A stretch of 64,000 bases of DNA from LGRD01 sp031415135 (GTDB taxonomy: Bacteria; Pseudomonadota; Gammaproteobacteria; Burkholderiales; Burkholderiaceae_C). The notes beneath the pieces were generated by a model, which made no database searches, was not told the DNA's origin, and saw nothing but the letters and a program-made list of their open reading frames with translations. This document shows positions 25,288 through 33,412 of this stretch, piece after piece. Every line of letters starts with the position of its first letter. The first letter of the stretch is position 1. The DNA lies in NCBI GenBank assembly GCA_031415135.1, contig JANORB010000038.1, positions 1 through 64,000 of the forward strand, in the 5' to 3' direction. Made by a program: the position numbers and the translations under genes.

Positions 25288-26028
25288 ATGCCGCCCCGCC
25301 TGTACGTTGACCAGCCCTTGACCTGCGGTTCGACCCTCGTTTTGCCCAGCGGACCGGCGCGCCATGTGCAGGTGCTGCGCCTGCAGCCCGGCGACAAGTT
25401 GACCTTGTTCAACGGTCGAGGGGGCGAGTGGCGCGCAACGGTTGGGCGCATGGGCCGCAGCGAGGTGCAGGTGCGGATCGACGAGCACGATGCCGTCGAC
25501 CGCGAACTGGCGCTGCCGGTGACGCTGGCACTGGGCATGCCGGCCAATGAACGCATGGACTCGCTGATCGAGAAGGCCACCGAGCTCGGCGCGGCGGCCA
25601 TTCAGCCGCTGGTGTGTCAACGCTCGGTGCTGCGCCTGAGCGGCGAGCGCGCACTGAAAAAGCAGGCCCACTGGCAAGCCGTGGCGGTGGCCGCGTGCGA
25701 GCAAAGCGGGCGGACCCGCGTGCCGCGTGTCGAGCCGGTGTTGGTCTTCGACGCGTGGCTCGCGCGCTTGCCGGCGCCGGGTGCCGCGCAACGGGTGCTG
25801 CTCAGTTTTGCCGGGGTGGCGCTAGCGGCCGCATCAAGCCAGGCGGCCGGCGTGCTGTGCCTGAGCGGCCCCGAGGGCGGCCTGACCGAGGCCGAAGAAG
25901 CGAGCGCGCGCAGCGCCGCGTTCGTGCCGGTCTGCCTGGGCCCGCGCGTGCTGCGCGCGGACACGGCGCCGCTGGCGCTGCTGGCCCATCTGGCGCTGTC
26001 GGCGCCAGCCTCATTCCAGAGTCCCTGA
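25288..26028 (+). CDS. rsmE: 16S rRNA m3U1498 methyltransferase
   Basis: Methylates N3 of U1498 in 16S rRNA; SPOUT fold, cytoplasmic. The 246-aa protein has the N-terminal PUA-like part (PPRLYVDQPLTCGSTL, LQPGDKLTLFNGRGGEW) and the SPOUT part with AMPANERMDSLIEKATELGA-type wording (LGMPANERMDSLIEKATELG), then the knot motif LSGPEGGLTEAEE and LGPRVLRADTAPL, which binds S-adenosylmethionine. All are hallmark RsmE motifs. The ATG is at 25288. Its TGA overlaps the ATG of the following MFS gene. Confidence 0.94.
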   Translation: MPPRLYVDQPLTCGSTLVLPSGPARHVQVLRLQPGDKLTLFNGRGGEWRATVGRMGRSEVQVRIDEHDAVDRELALPVTLALGMPANERMDSLIEKATELGAAAIQPLVCQRSVLRLSGERALKKQAHWQAVAVAACEQSGRTRVPRVEPVLVFDAWLARLPAPGAAQRVLLSFAGVALAAASSQAAGVLCLSGPEGGLTEAEEASARSAAFVPVCLGPRVLRADTAPLALLAHLALSAPASFQSP

Positions 26029-27206
26029 TGAACCTTCAACTCCTGTTGCTCGCGCTGTGCCAGGGATTTTTCCTGACCCACAACGTCACCTTCATCGCCA
26101 TCAACGGGCTGGTGGGCCTGAGCCTGGCGCCGAGTGCGTGGATGGCCGCTTTGCCTATCACCGGCTACGTGGCCGGCGGCGCGCTGTGCGCCGGCATGGT
26201 GGGCCGCCACCAGCGCCGCTGGGGCCGCAAGCGGGCGTTCCAGGCCGGCCTGGTGGTGGCGATGGGGTCGAGCGCGTTGTGCGCGTATGCGGCATCGACG
26301 CACGACTTCTGGCTGCTGGTCGCAGCCACCGTGGTGGCGGGTTACTACAACGCCAATGCGGCTTTGTACCGCTTTGCGGCAACTGAATTGGTGGCGCCTG
26401 CGTTCAAGGAAAAGGCCATTTCGTGGGTGCTGGCCGGTGGCATTTTCGGCGCCGTGGTCGGGCCCAATCTGGCCAGCGCCACACGCGAGGCGTTGCCGGC
26501 GCCGTTCGCCGGCGCGTATGCCGCGCTGGTGGGGGTGGCGCTTCTGGCGCTGCTGACGCTGGCGTTCATCCGCTTCCCCCCAATCCCGCAACCCAGCGCG
26601 GCCCACCCGGGCCGGCCGCTGCGCGAGATCGCGCGCCAGCCGGTCTTCATCGTCGCGGTGGCCGCCAGCGCGCTGGGCTATGGCGTGATGAACCTGCTGA
26701 TGGCGGCCACGCCGATTGCGATGGCGCAATGCGCACACCCGTTCAAGAGCGCCGCGCTGGTGCTGGAATGGCATGTACTGGGCATGTTCGCGCCGAGCTT
26801 TTTCACCGGCTCGCTGATCCAGCGGTTCGGCTGCCTGGCGGTGATGGGAGCAGGGGTCGCGCTCAACGCGCTGTGCATCGTGGTGGCGCTCAGCGGGGTC
26901 GACCTGATGCAGTTTCTGGTGGCGCTGTTCGCGCTCGGCGTGGGCTGGAATTTCCTCTACATCGGCGGCACCACACTGTTCACACAGACCTACCGGGCGG
27001 AGGAAAAAACCACCGCTCAGGCGGCGATGGACACGGTGGTCTACACCATCATGATCGTCACCTCGTTCAGCTCCGGGGCGCTCATCACGACCCAGGGCTG
27101 GACCTGGCTGAACATCGGCTCGATGGTGCCGGTGTTGCTGACCGGGGCGGCATTGACATGGCTTGCCATGCACCAGCGGACCCTCCAGAATCGCGCCGTT
27201 CCTTAA
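26028..27206 (+). CDS. MFS transporter
   Basis: A 392-aa major facilitator with about twelve hydrophobic segments. The loop between helices 2 and 3 carries GRHQRRWGRKRAF, the basic signature of MFS proteins. It starts at the ATG 26028, which overlaps the rsmE stop (TGATG), so the two are translationally coupled. Nothing in the sequence shows whether it imports or exports, or what it carries. Confidence 0.85.
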   Translation: MNLQLLLLALCQGFFLTHNVTFIAINGLVGLSLAPSAWMAALPITGYVAGGALCAGMVGRHQRRWGRKRAFQAGLVVAMGSSALCAYAASTHDFWLLVAATVVAGYYNANAALYRFAATELVAPAFKEKAISWVLAGGIFGAVVGPNLASATREALPAPFAGAYAALVGVALLALLTLAFIRFPPIPQPSAAHPGRPLREIARQPVFIVAVAASALGYGVMNLLMAATPIAMAQCAHPFKSAALVLEWHVLGMFAPSFFTGSLIQRFGCLAVMGAGVALNALCIVVALSGVDLMQFLVALFALGVGWNFLYIGGTTLFTQTYRAEEKTTAQAAMDTVVYTIMIVTSFSSGALITTQGWTWLNIGSMVPVLLTGAALTWLAMHQRTLQNRAVP

Positions 27207-27221
27207 CTCTCGGAGTGCGTG

Positions 27222-27635
27222 ATGGGTTTGCTCGATTCAGTGGTGGGCATGTTGGGCGGTGGGCAACAAGGTGGTGGCGGCAATGCGGCGCTGCTCAATG
27301 CCATCGTCGGCATGCTGGCCAACAACGGCCAGGGCGGTGGCGGCCTGGGCTCGATTCTGGGCAAGGCGCAGCAAAGCGGCATGGGCGATGTGGTGAGCTC
27401 GTGGATCGGCAGCGGCCAGAACATGCCGATCTCGGCCGATCAACTGAACAACGTGCTCGGTTCGGACATGGTCGCCAACCTGGCCAGGCAACTGGGCCTG
27501 TCGCATGGCGACGCGTCATCGCAGCTCTCGCAGATGCTGCCCGAGGTGGTGGATCGCCTCACGCCGCAGGGGCAGATGCCGCAAGGCGGGCTCGGCAACG
27601 TGAGCGATCTGCTCGGGATGTTGATGAAGCGCTAG
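27222..27635 (+). CDS. yidB: YidB-like DUF937 protein
   Basis: A 137-aa small acidic protein with a glycine/glutamine-rich N-terminus (GMLGGGQQGGGGNAALL and GGGGLGSILGKAQQSG) and the DUF937 core VSSWIGSGQNMPISADQL, then LGSDMVANLARQLGL and LPEVVDRLTPQG. These are typical of YidB. The function of the family is not established. The ATG at 27222 has GGAG six bases upstream; a GTG directly before it is also in frame. Confidence 0.85.
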   Translation: MGLLDSVVGMLGGGQQGGGGNAALLNAIVGMLANNGQGGGGLGSILGKAQQSGMGDVVSSWIGSGQNMPISADQLNNVLGSDMVANLARQLGLSHGDASSQLSQMLPEVVDRLTPQGQMPQGGLGNVSDLLGMLMKR

Positions 27636-27675
27636 AAGCTGGCCCTTGCTGCGGCCGTGAAGCCGCAGGCCTTGC

Positions 27676-28947
27676 TCACACGCCGCGCGCGACGTCCTTC
27701 GGGCTCGCACGCGCCGACCCCGCCACCAGGTCGAACCGGAACAGCCGGCACTCGATCGGCCCGTTCCACATCGGCACCCGGCGTGATTCTTTCAAGCGCA
27801 TCGCGCTGGGCAGCTTCATGTCGGGGCTGAGCACATACGCGGTCCAGCCGGCGGGGTGCTGGGTGTAGGCGCGTTTCCAGTGCGCGGCCAGCCGGGCGAA
27901 GAAGTCGTCCGGCAACGCCTTGTTGTCATCCGGCCGATCCTGGCCGGCGTGCCGTCGCCGCGCGGCCTTGCCACCGACCTCGATGCGCTCACCGTAGGGC
28001 GGGTTGATCATCAGCGTGCCGTGCAGCGCCGGCGGCAGGGTCGGCGCGGGCCGCTCCAGTGCATCGCCACCATGAAACGTGATGGCCGCTTCGACCCCGG
28101 CGCGCTGCGCGTTGCGACGCGCGAAGTCGACCATCCGGAACGACACATCGCTGGCGACGATGGGCACGCCGCTGGCATGAATGCGGGCCTGCGCCGCGCT
28201 TCGGAGGCGCTGCAGCTGGGCGCGCATCTCGGGGCTGGCAAACGGCAGCAGGCGCTCGAAGGCAAAGCGCCGCTTCAGCCCCGGCGCGATGCCGCAGGCG
28301 ATTTGCGCGGCTTCGATGGCAATCGTGCCCGAGCCGCAGCACGGGTCGTGCAGCGCGCCGCCGGCCTCGGGCGTGCCGCGCCAGCCGGCCGCGGCGAGCA
28401 TCGCGGCGGCCAGGGTTTCTTTCAGCGGCGCGTCGCCCACGTCTTCGCGCCAGCCGCGCTTGAACAGCGACTCGCCCGAGCTGTCCACATACAGCGCGGC
28501 GCGCTCCGGCCCCGCATGCAGCACGAGGTGCAGGTCGGGCTGGCGGGTGTCGACGCTGGGGCGCTCGCCGGTGGTCTCGCGCAGCATGTCGCACACCGCG
28601 TCCTTGATGCGCAGGGCCGCGAAGTTCAGGCTGTTCAAGGGGCTGCGCTGGGCCGTGGTGTCCACCCGCAAGCTGTGTTGCGGGGTGATCCACTGCGACC
28701 AGTCGACCGCCCGCGCCATGGCGTACAAATCGTTCTCGTGGCGGTACGGCGCTTCGGCCACCTCGATCAGCACGCGCTGCGCAAGCCGGCTTTCGAGGTT
28801 GAGCAGCATGACTTCGTGCGGGTCGCCCTCAAGCGCCACGCCGCCGCGCGCGCGCTCGATGCGCGCCCCGGGCAGCAGGCGTTGCACTTCCTCGAACAGC
28901 CACTCTTCGACGCCCGCGGCACAGGGCAAAAACAGCGGCAGCGGCAT
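27676..28947 (-). CDS. rlmL: THUMP-domain RNA guanine-N2 methyltransferase (RlmL N-terminal type)
   Basis: A 423-aa methyltransferase like the N-terminal half of E. coli RlmL (YcbY), which forms m2G2445 in 23S rRNA. A THUMP RNA-binding domain covers about residues 50-155. The Rossmann methyltransferase domain has DPCCGSGTIAIEAAQ as the SAM-binding motif I and NPPYGERI as the catalytic motif IV. The second half of E. coli RlmL (the RlmK m7G2069 enzyme) is absent, as is common outside the gammaproteobacteria. It lies 3 bases after rpoN in the same direction. Confidence 0.88.
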   Translation of the reverse strand: MPLPLFLPCAAGVEEWLFEEVQRLLPGARIERARGGVALEGDPHEVMLLNLESRLAQRVLIEVAEAPYRHENDLYAMARAVDWSQWITPQHSLRVDTTAQRSPLNSLNFAALRIKDAVCDMLRETTGERPSVDTRQPDLHLVLHAGPERAALYVDSSGESLFKRGWREDVGDAPLKETLAAAMLAAAGWRGTPEAGGALHDPCCGSGTIAIEAAQIACGIAPGLKRRFAFERLLPFASPEMRAQLQRLRSAAQARIHASGVPIVASDVSFRMVDFARRNAQRAGVEAAITFHGGDALERPAPTLPPALHGTLMINPPYGERIEVGGKAARRRHAGQDRPDDNKALPDDFFARLAAHWKRAYTQHPAGWTAYVLSPDMKLPSAMRLKESRRVPMWNGPIECRLFRFDLVAGSARASPKDVARGV

Positions 28948-28950
28948 GGG

Positions 28951-30489
28951 CTACAGCGCGCGCCGCAAGTTGGCCGGCGCAATCCGCAGCGCCTCGCGGT
29001 ACTTGGCCACCGTGCGGCGCGCGACCTGGATGCCCTGCTCTTCGAGCATCTGCGCGATCTGGCTGTCGCTGAGCGGCTTGATGGCGTCCTCGGCGTCGAC
29101 GAGCTGCTGGATCAGCGCGCGCACCGCCGTGCTCGACGCATTGCCACCCGCCTCGGTGTTGAGCGACGAGCCGAAAAAGTACTTCAGCTCGAAGGTGCCG
29201 AACGGCGTCGACAGGTACTTGGCCGTCGTCACGCGCGAGATGGTCGACTCGTGCAGGCCCAGCTCATCGGCGATCTCGCGCAGCACCAGCGGCTTCATGG
29301 CGATGGCGCCGTGCGTGAAGAAGCTCTTCTGCCGTTCGACGATGGCCTGCGACACGCGCTGGATGGTGTCGAAGCGCTGCAGAATGTTCTTCATGAACCA
29401 GCGCGCTTCCTGCAGGCGTGAATTCAAGCCGGCGCCGGCGCCGTTGAGCGCGTCGGCGCCACTGCGGCTGCCCGGGCCGCGCTGCTGGCGTATGGCGTTG
29501 GCATACAGGTCGTTGATGCGCAGCCTGGGCATCACATCGGGGTTGAGCACCACCTTCCAGCCGCGGCCGGCTTTTTGCACAAACACATCGGGCACGATGA
29601 TCAGCGCCTCGGCCCGCGCGAACTGGCGCGCCGGCTTGGGCTCCAGCCGCTTGATCAGCGCCTGGGCTTGCTTGAGCATGTCTTCATCGGCGCCGGTGGC
29701 CGCCATCAGGCGTTTCAGGTCGCGCCGGGCCAGCAGCTCCAGGTGGTTCTTGCAGATCAGGATGGCCACCGCCTGCGCTTCACTGCGCGGATGGGTGCGC
29801 AGCTGCAGGCTCAGGCATTCGGCCAGGTCGCGCGCGCCCACGCCGGTGGGCTCCATGCTTTGCAACCATTGCAGCGCGCACTGCAGCCGGGTGAGGACCT
29901 CGCCGACCTGTTCTTCATCGTCGGCATCGCCAGCCAGCGCCGCGGCGATCTCCGGCAGCGGGTCGGCCAGATAACCGTCGTCGGTGAGCGACTCGATCAG
30001 CACCCTCACCGCCGCAGCGTCTTCGCTCGACAGGCGCAGGCCCAGCAGCTGCTCGCGCAGATGGTCCTGCAGGCTGGGCGCGGCGGTGTCGCGGTCGCGC
30101 CCGTCGAAGTCGTCGCTGTCGCCCGCGCTGCTGCTCTTGCCCGGTGTTTCACGGATGCCGTCGAAGTCTTCGCGTTCGGTGCCGTTCTCCCAGTCGTCGC
30201 GCTCGGCGCTGTCCAGCGCCGGGGCGTCGTCGCGGGCGTCGCTGGCCGCGTCGGTGGCACGCTCGGTCTCGCGCTCGCCCGCGCGCTCGGCGGGCGACAA
30301 CCGCTCGGCCAGCGGCTCGAACGCCGGGGCGCTGTCTTCCTCGGCTTCGAGAAATGGGTTCTGCTCCAGCATCTGCTCGACTTCCTGGTGCAACTCCAGC
30401 GTGGAGAGTTGCAGCAGCCGGATCGATTGCTGGAGTTGCGGCGTCAGCGCCAGATGCTGTGACAGCCGGACCTGCAGTGAGGGCTTCAT
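28951..30489 (-). CDS. rpoN: RNA polymerase sigma-54 factor
   Basis: Directs RNA polymerase to -24/-12 promoters and needs AAA+ activators. The 512-aa protein has the glutamine/leucine-rich region I (LTPQLQQSIRLLQLSTLELHQEVEQML), an acidic region II (about residues 55-140), the core-binding region and the C-terminal RpoN box ARRTVAKYRE at residues 490-499. The helix-turn-helix segment contains LGLHESTISRVTTAKYL. It follows lptB by 15 bases and probably shares its transcript. The gene that usually follows rpoN in this order, hpf, is not here; rlmL takes its place. Confidence 0.97.
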   Translation of the reverse strand: MKPSLQVRLSQHLALTPQLQQSIRLLQLSTLELHQEVEQMLEQNPFLEAEEDSAPAFEPLAERLSPAERAGERETERATDAASDARDDAPALDSAERDDWENGTEREDFDGIRETPGKSSSAGDSDDFDGRDRDTAAPSLQDHLREQLLGLRLSSEDAAAVRVLIESLTDDGYLADPLPEIAAALAGDADDEEQVGEVLTRLQCALQWLQSMEPTGVGARDLAECLSLQLRTHPRSEAQAVAILICKNHLELLARRDLKRLMAATGADEDMLKQAQALIKRLEPKPARQFARAEALIIVPDVFVQKAGRGWKVVLNPDVMPRLRINDLYANAIRQQRGPGSRSGADALNGAGAGLNSRLQEARWFMKNILQRFDTIQRVSQAIVERQKSFFTHGAIAMKPLVLREIADELGLHESTISRVTTAKYLSTPFGTFELKYFFGSSLNTEAGGNASSTAVRALIQQLVDAEDAIKPLSDSQIAQMLEEQGIQVARRTVAKYREALRIAPANLRRAL

Positions 30490-30504
30490 GCTGAAACGGG
30501 CGCC

Positions 30505-31281
30505 CTACATGCGGAAATGTTCGCCGAGGTAGACCTTCCGAACGTCGGCATTGCCGACGATTTCGGCCGGCGTGCCTTCGGCCAGCACACGCCCCTCGCT
30601 GATGATGTAGGCGCGGTCGCAGATGCCCAGCGTTTCGCGCACGTTGTGGTCGGTGATCAACACGCCGATGCCGCGGCTCTTGAGGAAACTGATGATGCGC
30701 TGGATCTCGATCACCGCGATCGGGTCGACCCCGGCAAACGGCTCGTCGAGCAGGATGAAGCGCGGCTGCGTGGCCAGCGCGCGGGCAATCTCGACGCGCC
30801 GGCGCTCGCCACCGGACAAGGCCAGCGCGGGCGAGTCGCGCAGCTTGTCGATGCTCAGGTCGTGCAGCAGGCGGTTCAGCAGTTCTTCGATCAGCGCCGG
30901 TTTCAGCGGCCTGCCGTCGGGGCCGAGTTGCAACTCCAGCACGGCGCGGATGTTTTCTTCGACATTGAGCTTGCGGAAGATCGACGCTTCCTGCGGCAGG
31001 TAGCTCAGGCCCAGCCGCGAGCGCTGGTGGATCGGCAGCCGCTCGACGCGCCGCCCCTCGATGCTGATCTGGCCGGCGTCGGCCCGCACCAGGCCGACGA
31101 TCATGTAGAAGCTGGTGGTCTTGCCGGCGCCGTTCGGGCCGAGCAGCCCGACCACCTCACCGCTGTCGACGGCCAGGTGAACGTCGTGCACCACCTTGCG
31201 GGCGCCGAAAGACTTTTGCATGCCCACGGCTTCGAGACGGTGGTTGTTCGCACGCACCGGCTCGGGGGCGGCGGGCATCAC
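30505..31281 (-). CDS. lptB: Lipopolysaccharide export ATPase LptB
   Basis: Cytoplasmic ATPase of the LptB2FG complex that extracts LPS from the inner membrane. The 258-aa protein has Walker A GPNGAGKTT, the LptB signature SYLPQEASIFRKLNVEENIRA, signature LSGGERRRVEIARAL and Walker B LLDEPFAGVDPIAV. The ATG at 31281 overlaps the lptA stop by four bases (ATGA), so LptA and LptB are made from one message. Confidence 0.96.
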   Translation of the reverse strand: MMPAAPEPVRANNHRLEAVGMQKSFGARKVVHDVHLAVDSGEVVGLLGPNGAGKTTSFYMIVGLVRADAGQISIEGRRVERLPIHQRSRLGLSYLPQEASIFRKLNVEENIRAVLELQLGPDGRPLKPALIEELLNRLLHDLSIDKLRDSPALALSGGERRRVEIARALATQPRFILLDEPFAGVDPIAVIEIQRIISFLKSRGIGVLITDHNVRETLGICDRAYIISEGRVLAEGTPAEIVGNADVRKVYLGEHFRM

Positions 31282-31949
31282 CGCTGGTCTCCCAGCGAGG
31301 GGCTCAGCTTGAGTTGCGGGCTGGGTTTGGACGCACTCTGGGCGGCTTCTTCGGCGGCTGCCGTTCCTTCGCGCGGGGTCAGGATGGCGCGCACGCGCCC
31401 TGCCGGCTGGGTCGGGGTGGCCGCAGCGCCACCCGAGACGCTGAAGACCTCGCCGATGCTGTCGTAGCTGACCACGTTGCCGCTGATTTCATCGGCCACG
31501 CTGGAGCCGCGCAGGCGCCGCACCGAGGCGCGGTTGATGAACTTGACGGTGTCGGCGCGGCCGTCGTATTCCAGCCGTTCGGCTTCGCCCTCGATGGTTT
31601 CGTCCACGCCGTCGCGCTTCTGGCGGAACGTGGCGGGTTTGCCGTCGGCGCCGAACGCCACCGCGTTGTGGTATCCGGCGGCGGTTTCGCGCAACTCCAC
31701 GCGCGCGGCCCGGATCACCATGCTGCCCTTGCTGACCACCACGTTGCCGTTGAACACCACCAGGTTGTTGACCAGGTCGATCCGGCCCTGTTGGTCGGCT
31801 TCGACCTTGAGCTTCTGGAACCGGTCGGCTCTTTCCGCCTGGGCCGTGACGCCGGCGACCACGCAAACCAGGCCCATCAGAAGCCTGGCAAGCGCCCGGC
31901 GACCGGTTGCGATTCGAAAGAGAGACGGGAGGTGATTCATAGGGGGCAT
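31278..31949 (-). CDS. lptA: Lipopolysaccharide transport periplasmic protein LptA
   Basis: Periplasmic beta-jellyroll bridge that carries LPS from LptC to LptD. The 223-aa protein has a signal peptide (about residues 1-38, ending VTAQAE), then the OstA/LptA domain beginning ADRFQKLKVEADQQGRID, with NNLVVFNGNVVVSKGSMVIRA. The C-terminal 40 residues are low-complexity (Ala, Ser, Pro). The ATG at 31949 is kept; MNH at 31940 is an alternative. Upstream one expects lptC, but the next gene is dsbA, so lptC must be elsewhere or missing from this place. Confidence 0.9.
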   Translation of the reverse strand: MPPMNHLPSLFRIATGRRALARLLMGLVCVVAGVTAQAERADRFQKLKVEADQQGRIDLVNNLVVFNGNVVVSKGSMVIRAARVELRETAAGYHNAVAFGADGKPATFRQKRDGVDETIEGEAERLEYDGRADTVKFINRASVRRLRGSSVADEISGNVVSYDSIGEVFSVSGGAAATPTQPAGRVRAILTPREGTAAAEEAAQSASKPSPQLKLSPSLGDQR

Positions 31950-32018
31950 GAAACTTGCAGGCTATTCTAGCCCGGCAGTTTCAGGCCCCGGTGCCTGGGT
32001 GGGCTGCGGCCCGCCGGC

Positions 32019-32678
32019 TCAGCCGCCCTTGCGGGCGCGCTGGATCAGAAAGTCGGCCACCGCCAGCGCGCGGTCGTTCGAGCCGGCCAGGCTGCCCGAG
32101 GTGTAGTAGCGCCCGTGGATGCCCATGGCCGGCACACCGTCGATCTTGTACGACTCGGACAACTGCTTGGCCTGGCGCGCCTTGGTCTGCACCGAAAACG
32201 AGTTGAATACGTCGAGGAACTTGGCGCTGTCCAGCCCGTTCTTGGCCATGAAGGCGGCGATGTCGGCCGGCTTGTCGAGCTTGGCGCGGTCGTTGTGGAT
32301 GGCGTAGAACACCTTGCGGTGCAGCGCGTCGACCTGGCCCATGGCCTCCAGCGCGTAATAGATGCGCTGGTGGGAGCCGAACGGCTCGTCGCGAAATGCC
32401 ACCGGAACCCGGCGGAACGACACATCGGCGGGCAGTTTCTTGGCCCAGCCGTCGAGCATGGGCTCGAAATCATTGCAGTGCGGGCAGCCGTACCAGAAGA
32501 ACTCGACCACCTCGATCTTGCCGCCGGCCGCCGCCGGCAGCGGCTGGCTCAGGCGCACATAGTCCTTGCCCTCGGTGGGCGTGCCCTGGGCCTGGCTCAA
32601 CGTGGCCTGGCCCATCACGGCCGCGCCGGCGCCGGCAGCCAACAAGGTGGCGGTGAATTCGCGACGTTTCATTTTCAT
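32019..32678 (-). CDS. dsbA: Thiol:disulfide interchange protein DsbA
   Basis: Periplasmic oxidase that forms disulfide bonds in exported proteins. The 219-aa protein has a signal sequence with a twin arginine (KRREFTATLLAAGAGAAVMG), the redox motif CPHC at residues 65-68 in FFWYGCPHCNDFEP, and the cis-proline region in GVPAMGI. The ATG at 32678 has AAGGA four bases upstream; the ATG at 32672, two codons later, has the same signal at ten bases, so either may be used. It is downstream of the SPOR gene in the same direction. Confidence 0.92.
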   Translation of the reverse strand: MKMKRREFTATLLAAGAGAAVMGQATLSQAQGTPTEGKDYVRLSQPLPAAAGGKIEVVEFFWYGCPHCNDFEPMLDGWAKKLPADVSFRRVPVAFRDEPFGSHQRIYYALEAMGQVDALHRKVFYAIHNDRAKLDKPADIAAFMAKNGLDSAKFLDVFNSFSVQTKARQAKQLSESYKIDGVPAMGIHGRYYTSGSLAGSNDRALAVADFLIQRARKGG

Positions 32679-32776
32679 TCGATCCTTCTTGTGGTCGATC
32701 CGCGGGAACGGATTCAAAGCGACTTGCGACAGAGACAGATTCGGGCCGGAAGTTCAGACCGCCTCTGATCCGGGCT

Positions 32777-33412
32777 CTATTTCTGGACGGTCACCAACGC
32801 CGCCTCGATGCCCCCGCCCTTGAGCTTTTCACGCGCCGCCTCAGCGTCGGCCTTCTTGTCGAACGGGCCGATTCGCACCCTGTACATCGTGCGCCCGGAC
32901 TGCTCGCGTTCGGTCAGTCGCGCCTCGAATCCCAGCATCGCCAACTTGGCGCGTTGTTGTTCGGCATCCTCGGTGCGGGCATAGGCACCCGCCTGCACCA
33001 GGTAAGTGAACGGGTCGACACCGGGTTTGGTGGACGCGGGCGGCGGAACTTTGGCGCCGGCGGCCGATGCCGCAGCGTCGCCGGTGGCGGCCGGCCGAGC
33101 CGCTGCGACCGCTCCCGGGGTGGCAGCCGCCGCACCCAGCGGCGGCGCAGGCAGGGCCACGGCACTCGCCGCCGACCCGGGCTTGACGGCTGACTTGCCG
33201 TGCAACGGGCCATTCGGGTCCCAGTTCTTGTTCTTCTCGACCTCCGCCGCGTCCTGCTCGGCCGAGCGCTGGTGAACCTTGTTCAGGAACGGCACCGGCA
33301 CCTTGGTGACGTACAGCGCCACGCTGAGCGCCAGCGCCAGTCCGATCAGCAGGCCGACGACCATGCCGATGACAAATCCGCCACGTTGAGACTGCTTCGC
33401 GCGTTCATTCAT
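32777..33412 (-). CDS. SPOR-domain cell-division-type protein (FtsN-like)
   Basis: A 211-aa protein with one N-terminal membrane segment (about residues 12-35) after a short cytoplasmic basic tail, a long Ala/Pro-rich periplasmic linker (about 75-130), and a C-terminal SPOR domain (about 134-211: FTYLVQAGAYARTEDAEQQR, then YRVRIGPFDKKADAE). SPOR domains bind denuded peptidoglycan at the septum. The layout equals that of FtsN but FtsN itself cannot be proven. Its ATG overlaps the argS stop by four bases (ATGA). Confidence 0.88.
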   Translation of the reverse strand: MNERAKQSQRGGFVIGMVVGLLIGLALALSVALYVTKVPVPFLNKVHQRSAEQDAAEVEKNKNWDPNGPLHGKSAVKPGSAASAVALPAPPLGAAAATPGAVAAARPAATGDAAASAAGAKVPPPASTKPGVDPFTYLVQAGAYARTEDAEQQRAKLAMLGFEARLTEREQSGRTMYRVRIGPFDKKADAEAAREKLKGGGIEAALVTVQK

